Source: CAYMSO01 sp964393185
GTDB taxonomy: Bacteria > Patescibacteriota > Dojkabacteria > J137
Assembly (NCBI GenBank): GCA_964393185.1
Contig: CAYMSO010000007.1
Coordinates: forward strand, 1-64,000
Direction of reading: 5' to 3'
DNA length: 64,000 bases
The notes under the pieces were generated by a model. It saw nothing but the letters and a program-made list of their open reading frames with translations. It ran no database searches and was not told where the DNA came from. The translations under genes were made by a program, and so were the position numbers. This document shows, piece by piece, positions 16,225 to 25,578 of the stretch (its first letter is position 1; every line of letters starts with the position of its first letter).

Positions 16225-18468
16225 TCAGCTTGCATTTATGGCTTGTTCCAAAACCTGATAATGCTGTGGGAAAACAGCCTTTATCATTTCCAAAAGGTAA
16301 TTTGTATTTTTACGTGCTTCTTCAACTAAAGACGGATCAAATCCCTTTCCGGTAATATGCGATTGATCATTGCAAAACTTGTAAATCGCAGTTTTTTTAT
16401 TCTCATCAAAATCGATGCCTTGCAGTTTAGTGTAAACGGACTCGCTGTTAGGAACCATAAACATAAGGAATGTGTCTAGAACTTTACGTGCTACATTAGG
16501 CATATGGTAGGCAGATTCAATAGTCCCCTCATCAGGACCGAACTGATAGAGTACCTTAAACAGGTATTGGTATTCACTATGATAATCTTGAAGTAAATTA
16601 TCTAACTTATCAATTGAAGCCTGTCTTTGTTCATTAACGTATTTATTTTTAATCATGTAATAACTTGCTTTAGGCTTATTACTGCGATGTTCCAACCAAT
16701 TTAATAATAATCGTAAAAATTCATAGTTATGCGTAAACACAAACATCTGCATGCAGTTGCTTACAGCATTTTTTATAAAAGAGAACGCTTGGAATAAAGA
16801 ATTTGAGTCTAAGCTGGATATAGGATCGTCAATCACAATAATACCTTCCTCAGATTTAAAATTCTGATCCTTTAGTTGAATTACAAAGTAAACAAAAGCT
16901 ATGGCTGTCTTCTCACCTTCACTCAACATTGTTGCAGGTTTATCTCCTCTAAGAATAAGATAACCTTCACCATCAACTTTAAATACAAGTTCGCTTCTTC
17001 CTAAGAATGTTTCTAAGTATGAATTTATCTCGTCACAGGCTTTATGGGCGCTTGTTACCAATTTTTTATTTTCACTAATCCTGTTTTGAATAGTTTGAAT
17101 TGATTCATTTTTTCCAGCTTCACCATAAGTAAGAGTTCTTTGTAACTCTTCACACCCCTCCAGTTCCTTGTCGATTGCAACGACTTCATCATATATCGTA
17201 CTTAAAAAATGCTGTTCTATCGCATCTTTAGCAGACTGTTTTGCTTTATCAAACTCTTGAGTCTTCTTATTATGAGAGTTAATTATGGTATTAAAACTTT
17301 CGGTTTTAGCTAAAAGGTGACTAACGTCTACTAATTTTTGAGGGATTAGTTTTTCGGTAGTTTTCGTCTTCTTTGACTCCAATTCTTTACCAACTTCTGC
17401 AATTGCTGAGAGTATTTTAGTTTTTTCTAAAGTAAAAGACCCAAATTCATTTCTGTAGCTATCCTCTAATTCTTTATAAAAATTTGCTACATCTGGTGCA
17501 TTTACAGATTCAAGACCGCGATAGAGTGATCGTAATCTTTCTAACAATGTATCTATCTCACCTTTTAACTTTTGATCAGCATCGTTAAAGTGATTTGAGA
17601 GATCTTTAAGCCTATTTTCCGCTACGTTATTTCCACAAAATTCACATGACTTACTATCGTGTTCCTTATGTATTTGCATTCCAGTTTCAACCCAGTTTGA
17701 TATATCGGCATTGTCTTTAAGTCTTTCAATCACAATAGCTTCAACAGTTTTACCTAACAAGGACTTTATTTCAGTTTGTATGCTAGCTAGGGCGACTTCA
17801 AATTTCTCACGATTATCCGCACTTTTAGGCAACTTAATTTCACTTATTTCCGGTTTAACATCTTGAACTACAGTTTGAAGATGTCTGTTAAGATCTTCTT
17901 CGCTTAATTCTGCTTTTCCACGCATCTTTTGAAATGCTTTCTCAGCATGTGTTTTTGTATAGTTTCTAATTAAGGAGCCTTTTGTACCAACACTAATCGT
18001 TTTCGCGATCTCAGTGAATTTGCTACCTCTAGTTTTTTGAAGGCCTGCCATATTGTCTTTACATTCCTTTACTTCAGTATGTACCTTTGTCAGTTTTGCT
18101 TCGTCTTTTTCAATTTGCTCAACTAACTCCTGGTTCTCTTCTCCCAAAATAAATATGCCTTCAGCTTTACCTTCAAGTAATTTAATATTTTTATTTACAT
18201 AATCCTGATTAAAGATTCTAATCTTATGTGGATATCGATCTTGAAGTTTATATTTGTTGCTTTTATCATCCTGCACTTCAAATTCTGCATCAGGATATTC
18301 TGTGTTTTCTAGATTACTTAAAGCGTAGAATAAACGGGTAAGTGTAGTTTTACCGCAACCATTCCAACCATAAATCAGATTAAACTGTTTAAACTCAGGC
18401 ATAGAGCTGTCCCACTTAAAATCTTCAAAGATGCCAAATTTTTTTATTTTATTTATACGTTTAATCAT
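16225..18468 (-). CDS. PrrC/RloC-like anticodon nuclease (AAA ATPase with zinc hook)
   Basis: 747 residues. An ABC/SMC-like ATPase head is split around a coiled coil: Walker A GWNGCGKTT (34-42), a signature-like LSEGEKTA, and Walker B with D-loop IIVIDDPISSLDS. The coiled coil contains one CEFC pair (Cys275, Cys278), a zinc hook as in Rad50 and RloC. The C-terminal ~90 residues keep the PrrC/RloC nuclease layout: Arg661, an acidic residue three positions after it (Asp665 where Glu is usual) and His704 in NDQSH. Family members cut tRNA anticodons when a phage disables restriction. It overlaps hsdS by 4 nt, as expected of a guard within a type I locus. Confidence 0.8.
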   Translation of the reverse strand: MIKRINKIKKFGIFEDFKWDSSMPEFKQFNLIYGWNGCGKTTLTRLFYALSNLENTEYPDAEFEVQDDKSNKYKLQDRYPHKIRIFNQDYVNKNIKLLEGKAEGIFILGEENQELVEQIEKDEAKLTKVHTEVKECKDNMAGLQKTRGSKFTEIAKTISVGTKGSLIRNYTKTHAEKAFQKMRGKAELSEEDLNRHLQTVVQDVKPEISEIKLPKSADNREKFEVALASIQTEIKSLLGKTVEAIVIERLKDNADISNWVETGMQIHKEHDSKSCEFCGNNVAENRLKDLSNHFNDADQKLKGEIDTLLERLRSLYRGLESVNAPDVANFYKELEDSYRNEFGSFTLEKTKILSAIAEVGKELESKKTKTTEKLIPQKLVDVSHLLAKTESFNTIINSHNKKTQEFDKAKQSAKDAIEQHFLSTIYDEVVAIDKELEGCEELQRTLTYGEAGKNESIQTIQNRISENKKLVTSAHKACDEINSYLETFLGRSELVFKVDGEGYLILRGDKPATMLSEGEKTAIAFVYFVIQLKDQNFKSEEGIIVIDDPISSLDSNSLFQAFSFIKNAVSNCMQMFVFTHNYEFLRLLLNWLEHRSNKPKASYYMIKNKYVNEQRQASIDKLDNLLQDYHSEYQYLFKVLYQFGPDEGTIESAYHMPNVARKVLDTFLMFMVPNSESVYTKLQGIDFDENKKTAIYKFCNDQSHITGKGFDPSLVEEARKNTNYLLEMIKAVFPQHYQVLEQAINAS

Positions 18469-19595
18469 ATGTAGAAGTACTTGTCTAAGAGTCCTGACTT
18501 AGTTTTTACATAAGCTGTCTGTTTTTCAGTATTTAAAGACTGTAGTTTTTTAAAGATTCTTAATGAATTTAGAAATTTAGCTTGATCACTTAATGGTGGT
18601 ACTGGTACTTCGATTGCCTCAAGTTTGCTCAGCCCTAAAGTTTTATTTCTACCGGCACTCCCAGGGGATGCTTTTCTGATATCCTCTAAACCTTTTGTGG
18701 AAAGGAAGTAAAACCATAAAAACTCGGGTTCAATAATTTCACTATTACAAACACAACTTATGAATCTATGTGATCCATATCTCTGATGATCTTCTGACTG
18801 TACAACAGCGATAGCTCCTTCCCAGGCAAAAACATTGCTAAATAACAAATCACCTTCATGTATCTCATAAAGTTGTTTTGTACCTATATTTTCAGCTTTT
18901 AATGATGGTTTATGGAAGGTACCTTTACCGAAACTTCTTATTCCGAGTTCTGGGTACTCACTTCCTTTTTGAACAACTACTTTTCTTCTTACAATTGGTG
19001 CAATTTCAGACATTTTATAAGTCTTGGCTTTTGTATTTAGTTCTTCGAAAAGGACATGGAGGATTTTGTTTCCGTGGATTAATAATGCGTTATCATTAGA
19101 TTCAAAGCCTTTTAAATAATTAAGGCTATTGGAGACAAAGGTCGCAACCTCTTTCTGATAATCCAAAGACGGAACATCCAATTCGAAATTCAAAAATTTA
19201 TCTTCATCAAGATATTTACGGTTTGTAGTTCCTGAGCTAGCTTTAGAACAAATATCTATGAAGCTAGAACTACTTGTAAATAGATTAAACCAGTTAATAT
19301 CTATCAATTTCGGATCAAAATTGAAAGTCCAAAAATTTCCAGTAATTATCGCTCCATCTAGTTGCATTGGTACTATGCCAAATGCACCATTTCTAGCGTC
19401 AATTTTAGACAATAAAAACTGATTTTTTTTAATTAGGAATTGCTTCTTTGTACCTATCTCTCTTCCCGGAGTTCTGTCCCTGAGAGCTAAGCCTTTATTG
19501 TTTGTTCTTATGGTAACCCTTGAATAACTTATGTCATCCACAATACTGATAGGTTCTTTTATTCTTTTTAAGAATTCCCCGATTTTTCTAGTCAT
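18465..19595 (-). CDS. hsdS: Type I restriction-modification specificity subunit
   Basis: 376 residues with two target-recognition domains in tandem. The first ends in ...YLDEDKFLNFELDVPSLDYQ, and the second begins near YKMSEIAPIVRRKVVV and ends LSKLEAIEVPVPPLSDQ; each is followed by a helical spacer, the HsdS plan. Each domain reads half of a bipartite target sequence that cannot be predicted from this alone. Its ATG overlaps hsdM by 8 nt and its stop overlaps the anticodon nuclease start by 4 nt, placing all four genes in one coupled operon. Length is typical. Confidence 0.9.
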   Translation of the reverse strand: MTRKIGEFLKRIKEPISIVDDISYSRVTIRTNNKGLALRDRTPGREIGTKKQFLIKKNQFLLSKIDARNGAFGIVPMQLDGAIITGNFWTFNFDPKLIDINWFNLFTSSSSFIDICSKASSGTTNRKYLDEDKFLNFELDVPSLDYQKEVATFVSNSLNYLKGFESNDNALLIHGNKILHVLFEELNTKAKTYKMSEIAPIVRRKVVVQKGSEYPELGIRSFGKGTFHKPSLKAENIGTKQLYEIHEGDLLFSNVFAWEGAIAVVQSEDHQRYGSHRFISCVCNSEIIEPEFLWFYFLSTKGLEDIRKASPGSAGRNKTLGLSKLEAIEVPVPPLSDQAKFLNSLRIFKKLQSLNTEKQTAYVKTKSGLLDKYFYI

Positions 19596-21027
19596 TTATT
19601 AAACTTTTTTTAAATTCCTCAAATAATTTATTAGTTGAATTAACAAGTTCACTTATCTTTTGTAGATGAGTTTCTATTGATTCTTCCTTCAAATCTTCAT
19701 TAGTCTTAGGGTTTTTAATATCTAAGTTATAGTTTTGAGATTGAATCTCTTTCACTTCAATGCGCCATGCGTACTGATTTGTTTCTCGGTTTTTCCACCA
19801 TTCTTTGAGATTCTTAAATTCCTCTTTTTGTATTGGCTTTGTTTTTGAGTACGATCTATAACCATCAGGATATGGTAACTCGTAATACCATATAAATTTA
19901 GTTGGCTCGCCTTTATTTAGAAATATTAGATTAGTTTTTATTTCAGTGTAGGGTGAGAAAACTCCGGCGGGTAGGCGGACAATAGTATGTAGATTAAACT
20001 TCTCCAGTAGTTCCTGTTTTATTCTCGTCTTCACGCCTTCGCCAAATAGAAAACCATCCGGCAATACAACGCCTGCACGTCCTCCATCCTTAAGCATCTC
20101 CATGATTAACACCAAGAACAAGTCTGCTGTCTCTTTTGTCTGATATTGTTTGGGGAAGCCTTTAGCAATATTGTCGGCTTCTATTCCGCCAAAAGGAGGA
20201 TTTGTTACAACAACATCAACTCTATCCTTTGCAGTAATTTCCCGTAGAGTAACTGCAAGTGAATTGTCTCTTCTTACATTTAATGGAGCTTCTATGCCAT
20301 GTAAAATAAGATTTGTCATCGCAAGCATATGAGGTAGTGGCTTCTTTTCAATGCCATATATAGAACTTTGCAAAACCTTCTCATCTTCAGGAGTTTTTAC
20401 ATCATTCTCACGAACATGAGTCAATGAATCGATCAAAAATCCTCCAGTACCACAAGCTGGGTCTAAAATCTTTTCGCCAAGTTTTGGATTAACCATTTCA
20501 ACAATGAATTTTGTTACAGCTCTTGGGGTATAGAATTCTCCAGCATTACCAGCACTCTGTAAATCTTTCAGTAGCTTCTCGTAAATGTCATTGAAGATAT
20601 GCGTTTGTTTGCTGTTGTTGAAATCAATCTCGTTATCGATCACATTAATAACCTGCCTCATGAATGTTCCCGACTTCATGTAGTTATAGCTGTCTTGGAA
20701 TACTTCTTTAACAATGTAGCCACGAGGGTCGTCACCTTCTTGCCAATTCATCTCTTTTAATCCCGGGAAGAGCTTATTATTAATAAAATCGATCAATTCA
20801 TCGCCTGTAATACCAGCATCATCCTTAGCCCAATTTCGCCACCTAAGCGATTCTGGCAGCGGTGATTTGTAATTTGAGTCTAGTAGCTCATATTCTCGCT
20901 CTTTATCATCAAATATTTTTAGGAAGAGCATCCAAGTAAGCTGTGAGATACGTTGCGCATCACCATCTACACCTGTATCTTTGCGCATTATGTTTTGAAT
21001 CGTTTTTACCAGATTTGTTAGTGCCAT
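19588..21027 (-). CDS. hsdM: Type I restriction-modification N6-adenine methyltransferase
   Basis: 479 residues. The helical N-terminal HsdM domain occupies ~1-135. The methyltransferase domain contains the SAM-binding motif DPACGTGGF (189-197) and the catalytic NPPF (276-279) that marks N6-adenine methylation; GEFYTPRAV and LPDGFLFG are characteristic of HsdM. The C-terminus is a helical tail for contact with HsdS. It methylates host sites in an M2S complex and forms the R2M2S restriction complex with hsdR. It starts 6 nt after hsdR ends. Appears intact. Confidence 0.95.
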   Translation of the reverse strand: MALTNLVKTIQNIMRKDTGVDGDAQRISQLTWMLFLKIFDDKEREYELLDSNYKSPLPESLRWRNWAKDDAGITGDELIDFINNKLFPGLKEMNWQEGDDPRGYIVKEVFQDSYNYMKSGTFMRQVINVIDNEIDFNNSKQTHIFNDIYEKLLKDLQSAGNAGEFYTPRAVTKFIVEMVNPKLGEKILDPACGTGGFLIDSLTHVRENDVKTPEDEKVLQSSIYGIEKKPLPHMLAMTNLILHGIEAPLNVRRDNSLAVTLREITAKDRVDVVVTNPPFGGIEADNIAKGFPKQYQTKETADLFLVLIMEMLKDGGRAGVVLPDGFLFGEGVKTRIKQELLEKFNLHTIVRLPAGVFSPYTEIKTNLIFLNKGEPTKFIWYYELPYPDGYRSYSKTKPIQKEEFKNLKEWWKNRETNQYAWRIEVKEIQSQNYNLDIKNPKTNEDLKEESIETHLQKISELVNSTNKLFEEFKKSLIND

Positions 21028-21033
21028 ATTTGT

Positions 21034-23430
21034 TTACGCTTGCATATAAATAAATTGCTTCATCTCCTGAACAGCTTCTACATACTGTTCTCTACCACCA
21101 AAGAATTGAATAATCTCAATTGGTGAACCGTATTGATTTATTGGCTGAACTTTTAAGACTTCCATATCCTCAAGTGGCTTCAATCCTTCGTCTGCATATT
21201 TCTCTAACAATGCCTCCAAAACCTTCCTAGCTTCTTCGCCATACTTGGCAAAATAATGTCGCTTTTTTACACTCTCAGCTCTCTCACTTCTTGTAAGTGC
21301 AGGTTTGTCAAAAGCAATATGCAAAACCATATCGAAAGGATCAAGGTCTTTGCCTACTTCTCGTTTTAATTCATCAAAAAACACACCTTGCGCTTCAAGT
21401 TCTTCAATAACTGCAGTTTTGCGTTCTGCATCCTGCCAGTCATTTAAGAATTCATCTAAAGATCGATACTTTTGCAGTAAACTCTTCTTGGTATAATCTT
21501 TCAGCGATTCGGTGGTGAGTTTACCATTCTCATCGTAGTATTGGACAGTCTCGTTAATGACCTGCACGTCAACACCTTCAACGTAATACTTACGCGGTCT
21601 ATCGTTAACTTCTCCAGTTATTGAGATATCTGGCTTTTCTACAGCAAGTTGAGCTACTTTTATAACCTCAGCTTCCTGTTCTTCTTCTGGTGACACCACC
21701 ATCTCTTCCTCGCTTCCTTCAAAATTTGCTTCTTCGCCTTCAGTCTTCTCAACGCTGCTGATTGCTGGTCCATCGAATGCTGGATCTGCAAATAATTTAG
21801 TAGCCTGCCTAAAATCCATAATAGTGAAGTAGTATTTACCAAAATCAGGATCAATTCTCGTACCACGCCCTATAATCTGTTTAAATTCAGTCATTGAATT
21901 GATATTGCTATCAAGGACTATTAGCTTACAAGTTTTTGCATCAACTCCAGTGGTTAGAAGCTTAGAAGTAGTTACAACTACCGGATACTTCTTCTCAGGG
22001 TCTATGAAGTTGTCTAGTTCATTTTTACCTTCTTCATTATCTCCGGTTATTCGCATAACATATTTTGCATTCTCAGAGACTAGATCGCCATTCTCATTAA
22101 TTATTGTCTGTCGCATTCGTTCAGCATGTTCTATATCTACACAAAAGACTATTGTCTTAGCAAAGCGATCGGTATTCTTTAAGAACTCTGTGATCTTTTT
22201 AGCAACTGTTTTGGTTCTCTCATCAAGAACAATTCTCCTATCAAAATCTTTTACATTGTATTCTTCGTCAGGAATCTCATTACCATATTTGTCGATTTGT
22301 CCTTCAAATGGTCTAAATCCACCTGCATCTTTATCTAAAGTAATACGCATAACTTTGTATGGTGCAAGGAATCCATCTTCAATCCCTTGTTTTAGCGAGT
22401 AGGTGTAAATTGGTTCTCCGAAGTATTCAATGTTATCAGCACCTTTCTCCTGTTTGGGGGTAGCGGTCATTCCTATTTGAGTAGAAGCGTTGAAGTATTC
22501 CAAAATCTCTCGCCATGCAGAATCATCTGCTGCACTTCCTCTATGAGCTTCGTCAATAATGATCAAATCAAAAAAATCTCTAGGGAATTGCTTATAAATC
22601 TTTTGATACTCCTCAGTTCCAGTAATGCTTTGATAAAGCCCAACAAATACTTCATATGCTGCAAATTTTGTAATCTCAAATTTACCTCGATTGATCTTTG
22701 TAGCTTTATCTCCAAACGGTGCAAAGTCCCGTCTTAATGGATCATCTACAAGAATGTTCCTGTCAGCAATAAATAGAATTCTCTTCTTAGCTCTAGACTT
22801 CCAAAGTCTCCACATAATCTGGAATGCGGTGAACGTCTTGCCAGTTCCGGTAGCCATTACGAGCAATAACCTGTCTTTGCCTTTAGCAATTGCTTCAACA
22901 GTTCTATTAATCGCAACTTCTTGGTAGTAACGAGGTTTTTTGCTTGTTGGAGTGTAGTAGTAATCCTGTGTAACTATTTGCTCATCTTCAGTTGTTAATC
23001 CCTTCCAAATTTTGAATCGTTGGTAAAGTTCTTCGGGAGTAGGGAATTGCTGCAAAGATATCTCACGTTCAATAGCACCTTCAGTTTTGGTTTTATCATG
23101 TTCAACAAACCCATCACCGTTACTTGAGAATACAAAAGGGATATCAAGAATTTCGGAATATTCCATGCCCTGCTGCATACCTGCTCCAACGCTGTGGTTA
23201 TTGTCTTTGGCTTCAATTATTGCAATTGGAAGGTTTGATTTGTAGTAAAGGATGTAGTCTGCCTTTTTACCTTTACCTCGCTTTACAGTCTCACCTTTTA
23301 CTATGATACGACCATCTGTAAAATATACCTGTTCCCTGATTTGCTTCTGTAGATCCCAACCTGCTTGTTGTAATGCAGGTAATATGAATTTAGTACAAAT
23401 GTCCGCTTCGCTTAGTTGTTTTTTATCCAT
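21034..23430 (-). CDS. hsdR: Type I restriction endonuclease/translocase subunit
   Basis: 798 residues, of the shorter EcoKI-like R-subunit type. The N-terminal nuclease has Asp58 and the EAK triad at 73-75 (KADYILYYKSNLPIAIIEAK), a PD-(D/E)XK core. The superfamily 2 motor contains MATGTGKT (192-199) and DEAH (293-296), and later IGRGTRID (motif VI). The C-terminal region binds the M/S complex. It translocates and cuts unmodified DNA. It is the first enzyme gene of the operon, directly after a small Xre regulator that overlaps it by 8 nt. No frameshift or missing motif is seen. Confidence 0.95.
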   Translation of the reverse strand: MDKKQLSEADICTKFILPALQQAGWDLQKQIREQVYFTDGRIIVKGETVKRGKGKKADYILYYKSNLPIAIIEAKDNNHSVGAGMQQGMEYSEILDIPFVFSSNGDGFVEHDKTKTEGAIEREISLQQFPTPEELYQRFKIWKGLTTEDEQIVTQDYYYTPTSKKPRYYQEVAINRTVEAIAKGKDRLLLVMATGTGKTFTAFQIMWRLWKSRAKKRILFIADRNILVDDPLRRDFAPFGDKATKINRGKFEITKFAAYEVFVGLYQSITGTEEYQKIYKQFPRDFFDLIIIDEAHRGSAADDSAWREILEYFNASTQIGMTATPKQEKGADNIEYFGEPIYTYSLKQGIEDGFLAPYKVMRITLDKDAGGFRPFEGQIDKYGNEIPDEEYNVKDFDRRIVLDERTKTVAKKITEFLKNTDRFAKTIVFCVDIEHAERMRQTIINENGDLVSENAKYVMRITGDNEEGKNELDNFIDPEKKYPVVVTTSKLLTTGVDAKTCKLIVLDSNINSMTEFKQIIGRGTRIDPDFGKYYFTIMDFRQATKLFADPAFDGPAISSVEKTEGEEANFEGSEEEMVVSPEEEQEAEVIKVAQLAVEKPDISITGEVNDRPRKYYVEGVDVQVINETVQYYDENGKLTTESLKDYTKKSLLQKYRSLDEFLNDWQDAERKTAVIEELEAQGVFFDELKREVGKDLDPFDMVLHIAFDKPALTRSERAESVKKRHYFAKYGEEARKVLEALLEKYADEGLKPLEDMEVLKVQPINQYGSPIEIIQFFGGREQYVEAVQEMKQFIYMQA

Positions 23431-23632
23431 TGGCAGGTTTTAACGAGATAAGATTATCAACAGTTACACCAAGTGCTTTGGCAATCTTCTGTAAATGTTC
23501 AAGTCTAGGGCTAACAATTACTCCAATCTCAATTTTTGTGAGCGTTGAGTAACTAACACCCGATAATTTGGCTAAATCCCTTTGAGTCAGGCTTTTTTGC
23601 TTCCTTAGTTGTTTTATGTTTGCTCCTAGCAT
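23423..23632 (-). CDS. Xre-family HTH regulator of the RM operon
   Basis: 69 residues forming a single Cro/CI helix-turn-helix: MLGANIKQLRKQKSLTQRDL, then GVSYSTLTKIEIG and LEHLQKIAKALGVTVD. It is the first gene of the operon and overlaps hsdR by 8 nt. Such small controllers usually bind their own promoter and delay restriction until methylation is established. No operator palindrome is obvious in the ~80 nt upstream. Confidence 0.85.
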   Translation of the reverse strand: MLGANIKQLRKQKSLTQRDLAKLSGVSYSTLTKIEIGVIVSPRLEHLQKIAKALGVTVDNLISLKPANG

Positions 23633-23710
23633 GGTGTAAAACTATCCAATAATTGATATTCTACTACAACTATTCGTACAAATAAATGCTAATAGTATTA
23701 AGAGGGGAAT

Positions 23711-24205
23711 TTAAAGTTTGAATTGCAAACTTTCAGCTCTACAGAAATCCCAAACACCCATACAACGTATATTCAGTTCAGTACATAAATTTGGAAGGCG
23801 GGGTATATTTAGTGATGAGTTCGCTGGATTATTCTCAGTGGTAAAAACTACTAATTGGTTTGCTTTAGAGTAACAAGCGATAACCGGATCTGCAGCATTC
23901 TTATGCCCTGAAGCCAAAAGGTTATATTTATTTACAAGCTTCTCTATTTCAGTTGAGGTGACATCATCGACTTCTAAAAAGATTTTTTTGTTGTCCTTTA
24001 ACCATTCTTTAAATGATTTATCCTCTTGTTCTTCTTTCATGAGTTCTTCATAAACGTCAATGACTGAAACCATTCTGCCACTGTTAACAAGCACGTTAAA
24101 GTGTTCCCAGAGTCCAGGTAAAATATCTTTCGGGAAGCGACCTTTCTCTTCCTTCCAGAGATCAAAAATTACATTTGTATCAAAACAATACTTATAATCA
24201 GCCAT
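23711..24205 (-). CDS. PIN-like protein (DUF4411-type), likely toxin of a toxin-antitoxin pair
   Basis: 164 residues. The start YKYCFDTNVIFDLWKEEKGR places an acidic residue after the first strand as in PIN nucleases. Later ASGHKNAADPVIACYSKANQ carries a second conserved Asp, and FTTENNPANS resembles the PIN beta-strand and Asn/Asp ending. The pattern fits DUF4411 proteins, which are repeatedly found beside Xre-ImmA proteins. It overlaps the gene at 24198 by 8 nt. The likely role is an RNase toxin controlled by that partner; the target is unknown. Confidence 0.7.
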   Translation of the reverse strand: MADYKYCFDTNVIFDLWKEEKGRFPKDILPGLWEHFNVLVNSGRMVSVIDVYEELMKEEQEDKSFKEWLKDNKKIFLEVDDVTSTEIEKLVNKYNLLASGHKNAADPVIACYSKANQLVVFTTENNPANSSLNIPRLPNLCTELNIRCMGVWDFCRAESLQFKL

Positions 24206-25370
24206 AGTTAGACATTAGAGATTCAATAATTGGGGTGTGCTTTATATTTGTATCTAAATATTTTGACACTTCGTAGTAAGTTATTTTATTCACCCGGTAA
24301 GCATCAAAAACGTCTAAAACAAATCCCCTGCTATTCCTGGAGATCTCATTTCTCTGATATAGGTGGTAGCCTTTAGGTATAAATATCTTCTTATCTTTCT
24401 GCCTCTCTTCATATTCAGCAACCAATTCCATAATATGCTTTCTTCTATTTTTGAATTCGCTTTCACCCATAAACCCATTATCGTATAGTCTTCTGATAAT
24501 CACTTCTTCACTAACGCAGAGGTCTCTTGCAATTTTTTTTATATACTTATCTCGACTATCTTTATCGCTGAAATTTACAAAGTTTTTAAGCTCTCCCAGT
24601 GGCACAAGGAAGTTACCAGCAAAAGCATTAGCAAATACCTCCTCAGGCGTGGTTTTGTCATTGTATACATTGTCGTCAAAGATTTCGAAGTACCCATCAT
24701 CTTTTAAAACAACATGAGCTATCTCATGGAATAAAGAGAATGTCTTACCTGCATCACTATCATTTTTGTTTAATGTGATTACTACATACTCACCATCTGT
24801 TAAACAAAATGCCCTTCCGTCCTTCTTTTTGTCGAAAGAATACTCAACAATGTAAAATCCCTTACTTTCAAGTAAGTCTCTCCAATTCTCGAATCCAGCC
24901 TTTTTGTCCTTCCAAGTTTTCTGTGTCTCGACATCCAGACCTATCCACTTTCTAAACTCTAGTGCTGCATTTACAGGATCCGTAAATGAATTTTTTAGTT
25001 CGTTAATAGCTTCCCAATTAGGTTTCCGACCTTCCAAATCTGCAGCAAGTGCCACGATTCGTTCTGCGTTATCCAATGCTTCAAATAATTTGCGTGATTC
25101 TTCGTTCTGGAGTGATTCTTCATAGATACGTCTGAATTTTTTAGGAAGTGTTTTTTTGTGTGGAATATTCTCTAGGAATAAGATTGTCCAAGGACGTCCG
25201 TAGGTCTTTGCAATTTTACGTGCTGTTTTAATATCTATTTCTATGCCTTCCTCTTCCCATAGTTTCAAAGTAGCTACATCAATCTTTAACTTCTTTGCGG
25301 CAATATCTAACGACATGTTCAAGTGAAGTCGTAATTCTTTGAGAATTGTGGGTCTAGCTTTTATTGCCAC
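24198..25370 (-). CDS. Xre HTH plus ImmA/IrrE-type metallopeptidase, likely antitoxin/regulator
   Basis: 390 residues beginning at GTG 25370 (no suitable ATG precedes the HTH). Residues ~6-62 form an Xre helix-turn-helix (LRLHLNMSLDIAAKKLKIDV). A COG2856-type peptidase domain follows, with zinc-binding HEIAH (in FSLFHEIAHVVLK) and a further ANAFAGNFLVP segment usual after the active site. In ImmA-like proteins the peptidase cleaves a partner repressor or antitoxin. Its overlap with the PIN-like gene suggests a toxin-antitoxin operon, the HTH autoregulating transcription. It is upstream of the toxin, as most antitoxins are. Confidence 0.85.
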   Translation of the reverse strand: MAIKARPTILKELRLHLNMSLDIAAKKLKIDVATLKLWEEEGIEIDIKTARKIAKTYGRPWTILFLENIPHKKTLPKKFRRIYEESLQNEESRKLFEALDNAERIVALAADLEGRKPNWEAINELKNSFTDPVNAALEFRKWIGLDVETQKTWKDKKAGFENWRDLLESKGFYIVEYSFDKKKDGRAFCLTDGEYVVITLNKNDSDAGKTFSLFHEIAHVVLKDDGYFEIFDDNVYNDKTTPEEVFANAFAGNFLVPLGELKNFVNFSDKDSRDKYIKKIARDLCVSEEVIIRRLYDNGFMGESEFKNRRKHIMELVAEYEERQKDKKIFIPKGYHLYQRNEISRNSRGFVLDVFDAYRVNKITYYEVSKYLDTNIKHTPIIESLMSNYG

Positions 25371-25578
25371 TTTAGAATTGAATAAAAATTTTACTATCTA
25401 TATTATGACAAAAGTTCGCAAGCAACTAAAGTGAAATAATCTTGAGGTAGTTCTAGCCAATATAAATCTTAGCTTAATTAAAGCTCATTTTTGTTTTAAA
25501 TAATCATCAACTGCGCATTGATTTTTAAAGTCTTTACGGGTTAAAATTTAAGCGTATAAATAATTTAGGGGAGCCATG

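Noticed and set aside
16225..18468. Reading the ATPase as an SMC/RecN repair protein
   Set aside because: Length, single CxxC hook, C-terminal Arg-x3-acidic...NxxSH layout and location after hsdS fit PrrC/RloC better.
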